Part shown: piece by piece, positions 39,360 through 42,502 of the stretch
Layout of the letters: every line of letters starts with the position of its first letter
Numbering within the stretch: the stretch's first letter is position 1
Assembly (NCBI GenBank): GCA_024641245.1
Contig: JAHEDK010000024.1
Coordinates: 1 to 42,502 of the forward strand
Direction: 5' to 3'
DNA from: Actinomycetes bacterium
Lineage (GTDB): Bacteria; Actinomycetota; Acidimicrobiia; Spongiisociales; JAHEDJ01
Length of the DNA: 42,502 nt
Program-made: the position numbers and the translations under genes
Notes under the pieces: model-generated
What the model was told of the DNA's origin: nothing
Databases searched by the model: none
The model's input: the letters and a program-made list of their open reading frames with translations, nothing else

Positions 39360-40793
39360 TTGGTCGCTGAGACCCACCACAACTCAGCCTCTTCGACCGC
39401 GATCGATAGCGATTCGATCGCCCGACGGCACGTGCTGCTGGGGACCGCCTTCCTTCTCCTGGCGGGATTCCTCACGTTGATGCAATTCCTCAAAGGCGTC
39501 TTCCCTGCGTTCCTGGATGGACTGGGGTTCTGGACGTACGGACGGCTTCGACCGATGGCGACTGCCGTCACAGTGTTCGGGTGGCTCACCCCGACGCTGA
39601 TCGGCGCTGCCTACTACCTCGTTCCTCGACTCAGCGGGGCCCCGCTCCGCTTCAGGAAGCTCGCCGCCTTCAACGTCTGGTATCTGGCCGGTGTTGTCCT
39701 CCTGGGGACGGGCGCCGTTGGACTTGGAGCGGGTGATGGCTTTGAATTGTTCGAGTTCCCGCCATGGGCAGACGTCCTACTTCTGGTTGGCCTGATAGTC
39801 CCGGCCGTCGTCGTCACCGCAACGCTCAGATACCGCTCGAACGTTGCCCCGCCCGCATCTCTGCTCTACACGGCCGCAGCAATTGTGTGGCTGCCCGTTA
39901 TTGCAGCCGTGTCCAATCTGCCCGGTCTCAATCCGGTAGGCATTTCTCTTCTCTCCTCATTCACCACTGCAGCCGTCCACTATCTGTGGATCGTGGGCGC
40001 GGCGCTGGGCATATCGCTCTACCTAGTTCCACAGCTGACAGAACAACCTCTGTTCAGTGAACAAACCGCCCGCATCGGGTTCTGGACGCTCGCCCTGGCG
40101 GGAGGAGCATCCGGATACTCCAGATTCACACACGGTCCGGCACCGGACTGGCTCGAAACCACAGCCATCGTGCTGGGCCTCGTGCTCGTCGTGGTAGCCA
40201 TCACCGCCTTCGGCAACGCCACCGCCACGGTGGGCGGGCGATGGGACCTGGTGCAATCGTCGGTCCCGTTGCGTTTCGCGCTGGCCGCCACCGCACTGCT
40301 CCCGGTTCCGATCGTGCTCTCCGCCCTCGCCGGGTTCAGGTCGGTCGCCTCGATCATCGGACTCACCGCATGGTGGGACGGAACGTCGTTTTTCCTTTTG
40401 TTCGGAATCGGTGGATGGATTGCCGCCGCCTTCATCTACGCGGCGCTGCCGCGGATGCTCGGTCGAGACCTCTTCGACGACCACCTGGCCGAATGGCATC
40501 TGCGCCTCACCATGATCGGTGTGATGTCGACCTCGGCATTCCTGTGGCTGACCGGTCTGATTGCCGGGTTCACCTGGACGGGTGGAACGTACAGCGGCGC
40601 ATACGTCAACACCGGCGACGGCTTCGCCCAGACTCTCGACGCCGTCTCGCTACTGCAATCCCTCACACTGGTCGGCGTTGTCATCACCTTCATCGGTCAA
40701 CTCGTGCATGGCTACGTCATCTACAGGACCATTACGTCTGGAACGCCGATCGCCCACGAGATCCTCGTTCCCGCGGAGGCCGACGGTGAGTAG
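39360..40793 (+). CDS. CcoN-like heme-copper oxidase subunit lacking metal ligands
   Basis: A 477-residue, roughly 12-helix protein that aligns along its length to CcoN, subunit I of cbb3 oxidase: FWTYGRLRPMATAV (CcoN has RPLHTxA), SLYLVPQLTEQP, GFRSVASIIGLTAWWDG, LPRMLGRDLFDDHLAEWHLRLTMIG. At every position where I expect a ligand the His is missing: low-spin heme (Ala67), the first CuB His (Ala, with H207 three residues off), the HH pair (SG/GY near 251), and the HxH pair (T342, F344). Such a protein could not hold the usual hemes or CuB. It may be a structural or quinone/protein-binding paralogue. The TTG at 39360 has AAGGGA upstream. It overlaps the next gene by eight bases. Confidence 0.8.
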   Translation: MVAETHHNSASSTAIDSDSIARRHVLLGTAFLLLAGFLTLMQFLKGVFPAFLDGLGFWTYGRLRPMATAVTVFGWLTPTLIGAAYYLVPRLSGAPLRFRKLAAFNVWYLAGVVLLGTGAVGLGAGDGFELFEFPPWADVLLLVGLIVPAVVVTATLRYRSNVAPPASLLYTAAAIVWLPVIAAVSNLPGLNPVGISLLSSFTTAAVHYLWIVGAALGISLYLVPQLTEQPLFSEQTARIGFWTLALAGGASGYSRFTHGPAPDWLETTAIVLGLVLVVVAITAFGNATATVGGRWDLVQSSVPLRFALAATALLPVPIVLSALAGFRSVASIIGLTAWWDGTSFFLLFGIGGWIAAAFIYAALPRMLGRDLFDDHLAEWHLRLTMIGVMSTSAFLWLTGLIAGFTWTGGTYSGAYVNTGDGFAQTLDAVSLLQSLTLVGVVITFIGQLVHGYVIYRTITSGTPIAHEILVPAEADGE

Positions 40794-41601
40794 GGAAATC
40801 GTCGACGCCCTCGCCGAGCGCTTCGGCGCTTCTGCCGCTCTGATCCAGCGCTCGGCGGAGGCGCGTGCCTCCGCTCAGGGATCCGCTCCCGAGGCGGTGC
40901 TCAACGCATGGGCCGGCGGCTCTCCATCCCCGGCAATCCCGACACCGGCCGTCGCCGAAGCGACCGAACCGGAGACGGTCACTCCAGAACCCGTGGCCGT
41001 CGAGGCGATTGATCCGCAAGAGCCCGAAGAGGCCCTCGTGCGACCGGAGCAGGGCGTCGCGCCGGCCGAAGCTCCGGCGGCACCAACGCCGATCGCAGCA
41101 GCCGTTCTTCCTGCACCCGCCGCGATGAATGAGCCTGCGCCGATGCCGGGCGGGACCCTCAGCTCGCTGCTCCTCGGCGCCGTTGCAATCTTCGCCATCA
41201 TGTTCATTGCCGCGGTCATCGCTCCCGCATCGCCGGGTAATGCCCAAACGCTCGATGCGGTGGATCAGATCGTTCTGTCTGCCGGCGCCGAACACGGCCG
41301 GGAGGTGTACCTGGCGCAGGGTTGTGCGTTCTGCCATACCCAGCAGGTCCGGCCCGTGGTGACGGACGCCGACCTCGGGATCGTCACGCTGTCTGAGAGC
41401 CCGCTGGTTCCCGGTCTCCGTCGCAACGGCCCAGACCTCACCCACATCGGATCTCGCCAGCCGACCGACGATTCTGACTGGCTCACGGGTTATCTCGGGG
41501 ATCCTGAAGCGACCCGGGCCGGGCGCAACCATGCCTCGTTCGGGTACCTGTCCACCGGCGATATGGAAGACCTCGTCGACTACCTCCTGGAATCCAAGTG
41601 A
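40786..41601 (+). CDS. CcoO-like cytochrome c with N-terminal helical module
   Basis: A 271-residue protein. Residues 1-45 form the helical module shared with the subunit-IV-like protein (core ALIQRSAEARASA ... AVLNAWAGG). A Pro/Ala/Glu linker follows, one membrane helix (about 124-146), then a heme c domain with CAFCHTQQVRPV (180-184), which fits CcoO (CxxCHxQxVRP). The region where CcoO has its Met ligand (xMPxYPxL) reads RNHASFGYL, so the axial ligand may be H249. With N-in, C-out topology the module is cytoplasmic. The GTG at 40786 overlaps the ccoN-like stop; the longer frame upstream is a shadow. Confidence 0.82.
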   Translation: MSREIVDALAERFGASAALIQRSAEARASAQGSAPEAVLNAWAGGSPSPAIPTPAVAEATEPETVTPEPVAVEAIDPQEPEEALVRPEQGVAPAEAPAAPTPIAAAVLPAPAAMNEPAPMPGGTLSSLLLGAVAIFAIMFIAAVIAPASPGNAQTLDAVDQIVLSAGAEHGREVYLAQGCAFCHTQQVRPVVTDADLGIVTLSESPLVPGLRRNGPDLTHIGSRQPTDDSDWLTGYLGDPEATRAGRNHASFGYLSTGDMEDLVDYLLESK

Positions 41602-42502
41602 GCAGCGAACACATCACGAGCCTCGCCGGGCAATACGGAGCATCCGAAGCGCTCATTCGCAGGTCGGCGGAAGCTCGCGCAACGGCGACCGGAAGTTCCC
41701 CCGAGGAAATCCTGGCTGCCTGGGCCGGCGGCACGCCTCCTCCGCAGCCTGCCCAACCGCAGGCGGTAGAAAACGTTGAGCAGCCCGCTGCTGCGTCTCC
41801 CGAGGAACCCCAACCGGACAAAGCCCTCCCGACGTCAGAGGCGCAACCGGTGGCGGTGGCGGCGACGACGGCACAGCAGTCCACCCATGAGCCGCCGCCC
41901 AGCACGCCCCCCGCCTCCCCCATCACGGTTCAGACGGTCGCTCGACGCTCGACCTTTTCCCCCTGGATGGTGGCAGCCTTCCTGTTGATCCCCCTCTTCG
42001 GATTGCTTTACCTCATCGTGAACTCAAATGGAGTCGCCTGCGGTGACGGAGGCCGCCTCGAGGTCGCGTTTGATGGGTCACTGGTGAATTGTGATGGCAC
42101 TCCGTTCGAGGGCCGGGGAGGCGGTGGCGCAGAAGGTTCTGCCCTGCTTGCCGCCGGCCAGGAGGTGTACACCACCGGAGCGCAGTGTGTCTCCTGTCAC
42201 GGCGCCAACGGCCAGGGCGGCACCGGCCCGGCGCTTGCGGGCGGGGCAGTGCTCGTCACCTGGCCGACCTGTGACGAGCACATCAAATGGATCGCCCTCG
42301 GTTCGGACGGTTGGAGCGTTGCCGTCGGCAGCACCTACGGCGCCGAGGCAAAGCCCGTCCAGGGTGGTATGCCGGGCTTCGAAGCTGACCTGAGCGATGA
42401 AGAACTCCGCGCCGTCGCCGCCTTCGAACGAATCCGATTCGGAGGAGCGCCGGCCGAAGAAACGCTCATTGCCTGCGGCTTGATCGTCCCCGCCGAGGCC
42501 CC
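41598..42502 (+). CDS. CcoP-like cytochrome c with N-terminal helical module (partial)
   Basis: The frame opens with GTG at 41598, overlapping the upstream TGA by four bases, and is still open at the window end (301 codons). Residues 1-45 are the helical module (core EALIRRSAEARATA ... EILAAWAGG), followed by a Pro-rich linker of about 70 residues, a membrane helix (about 122-142), and a heme c domain with CVSCH (197-201) and likely Met ligand in GGMPGF (M258). Extra cysteines at 148, 165, 225 and 293 are unusual. It has the position of CcoP, which normally has two hemes; a second would have to lie beyond the window. Confidence 0.82.
   Translation, partial: MSSEHITSLAGQYGASEALIRRSAEARATATGSSPEEILAAWAGGTPPPQPAQPQAVENVEQPAAASPEEPQPDKALPTSEAQPVAVAATTAQQSTHEPPPSTPPASPITVQTVARRSTFSPWMVAAFLLIPLFGLLYLIVNSNGVACGDGGRLEVAFDGSLVNCDGTPFEGRGGGGAEGSALLAAGQEVYTTGAQCVSCHGANGQGGTGPALAGGAVLVTWPTCDEHIKWIALGSDGWSVAVGSTYGAEAKPVQGGMPGFEADLSDEELRAVAAFERIRFGGAPAEETLIACGLIVPAEA

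Overview
This 42.5-kb window is high-GC bacterial DNA. Gene content, start-codon use (many GTG/TTG starts, several near-leaderless promoters), an F420-type luciferase-like oxidoreductase, an inositol-phosphate synthase, a T7SS-style Gly/Ala-rich protein and a Rex repressor point to an uncultured Actinomycetota, probably Acidimicrobiia-like. That placement is inference. There are no rRNA or tRNA genes, CRISPR arrays or transposases that I can recognise.

Layout. 1-13.4 kb is mixed metabolism: an EamA exporter; cimA (citramalate synthase, isoleucine pathway) behind an Ile-rich leader peptide and terminator; a LysR regulator divergent from myo-inositol-1-phosphate synthase; a PLP decarboxylase; a broken P-loop gene; a lipoprotein rhodanese; moaA; a CsoR/CstR-like repressor with a clear operator facing a second rhodanese; a T7SS-like pair; a bactofilin-like membrane protein; and a conserved hypothetical. 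13.5-28.7 kb is a complete 14-gene complex I operon (nuoA to nuoN) on the minus strand. 28.9-32.7 kb holds an F420-type oxidoreductase, a second EamA exporter, a geranylgeranyl-reductase-family flavoprotein and rex, whose own start codon lies inside a consensus Rex operator.

32.85-39.0 kb is a minus-strand cytochrome b6/c-type operon: membrane protein, 2[4Fe-4S] ferredoxin, split cytochrome b with a heme c_n-type Cys, a subunit-IV-like protein with a very long modular N-terminus, Rieske protein, diheme cytochrome c and a small membrane protein. Diverging from it (39.36 kb to the window end) is a ccoNOP-like operon whose CcoN homologue appears to lack every canonical heme and copper ligand.

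The most unusual themes are these. (1) A roughly 40-residue helical module (core RSxEAxAxA...VLAxM/W) occurs five times in the subunit-IV-like protein and once at the N-terminus of each of the two cytochromes c in the divergent operon. It is predicted to face the cytoplasm in all three and may join the complexes. (2) The CcoN-like subunit has no metal ligands. (3) Heptanucleotide-period arrays, each with its own word, sit at many gene junctions. (4) Palindromic repeats of two families sit at gene ends, and some encode C-terminal tails of NuoI, NuoG and the F420-type enzyme. (5) An isoleucine attenuator precedes cimA. Redox regulation is suggested by sites resembling Rex, CstR and DosR operators next to the respiratory and sulfur genes.
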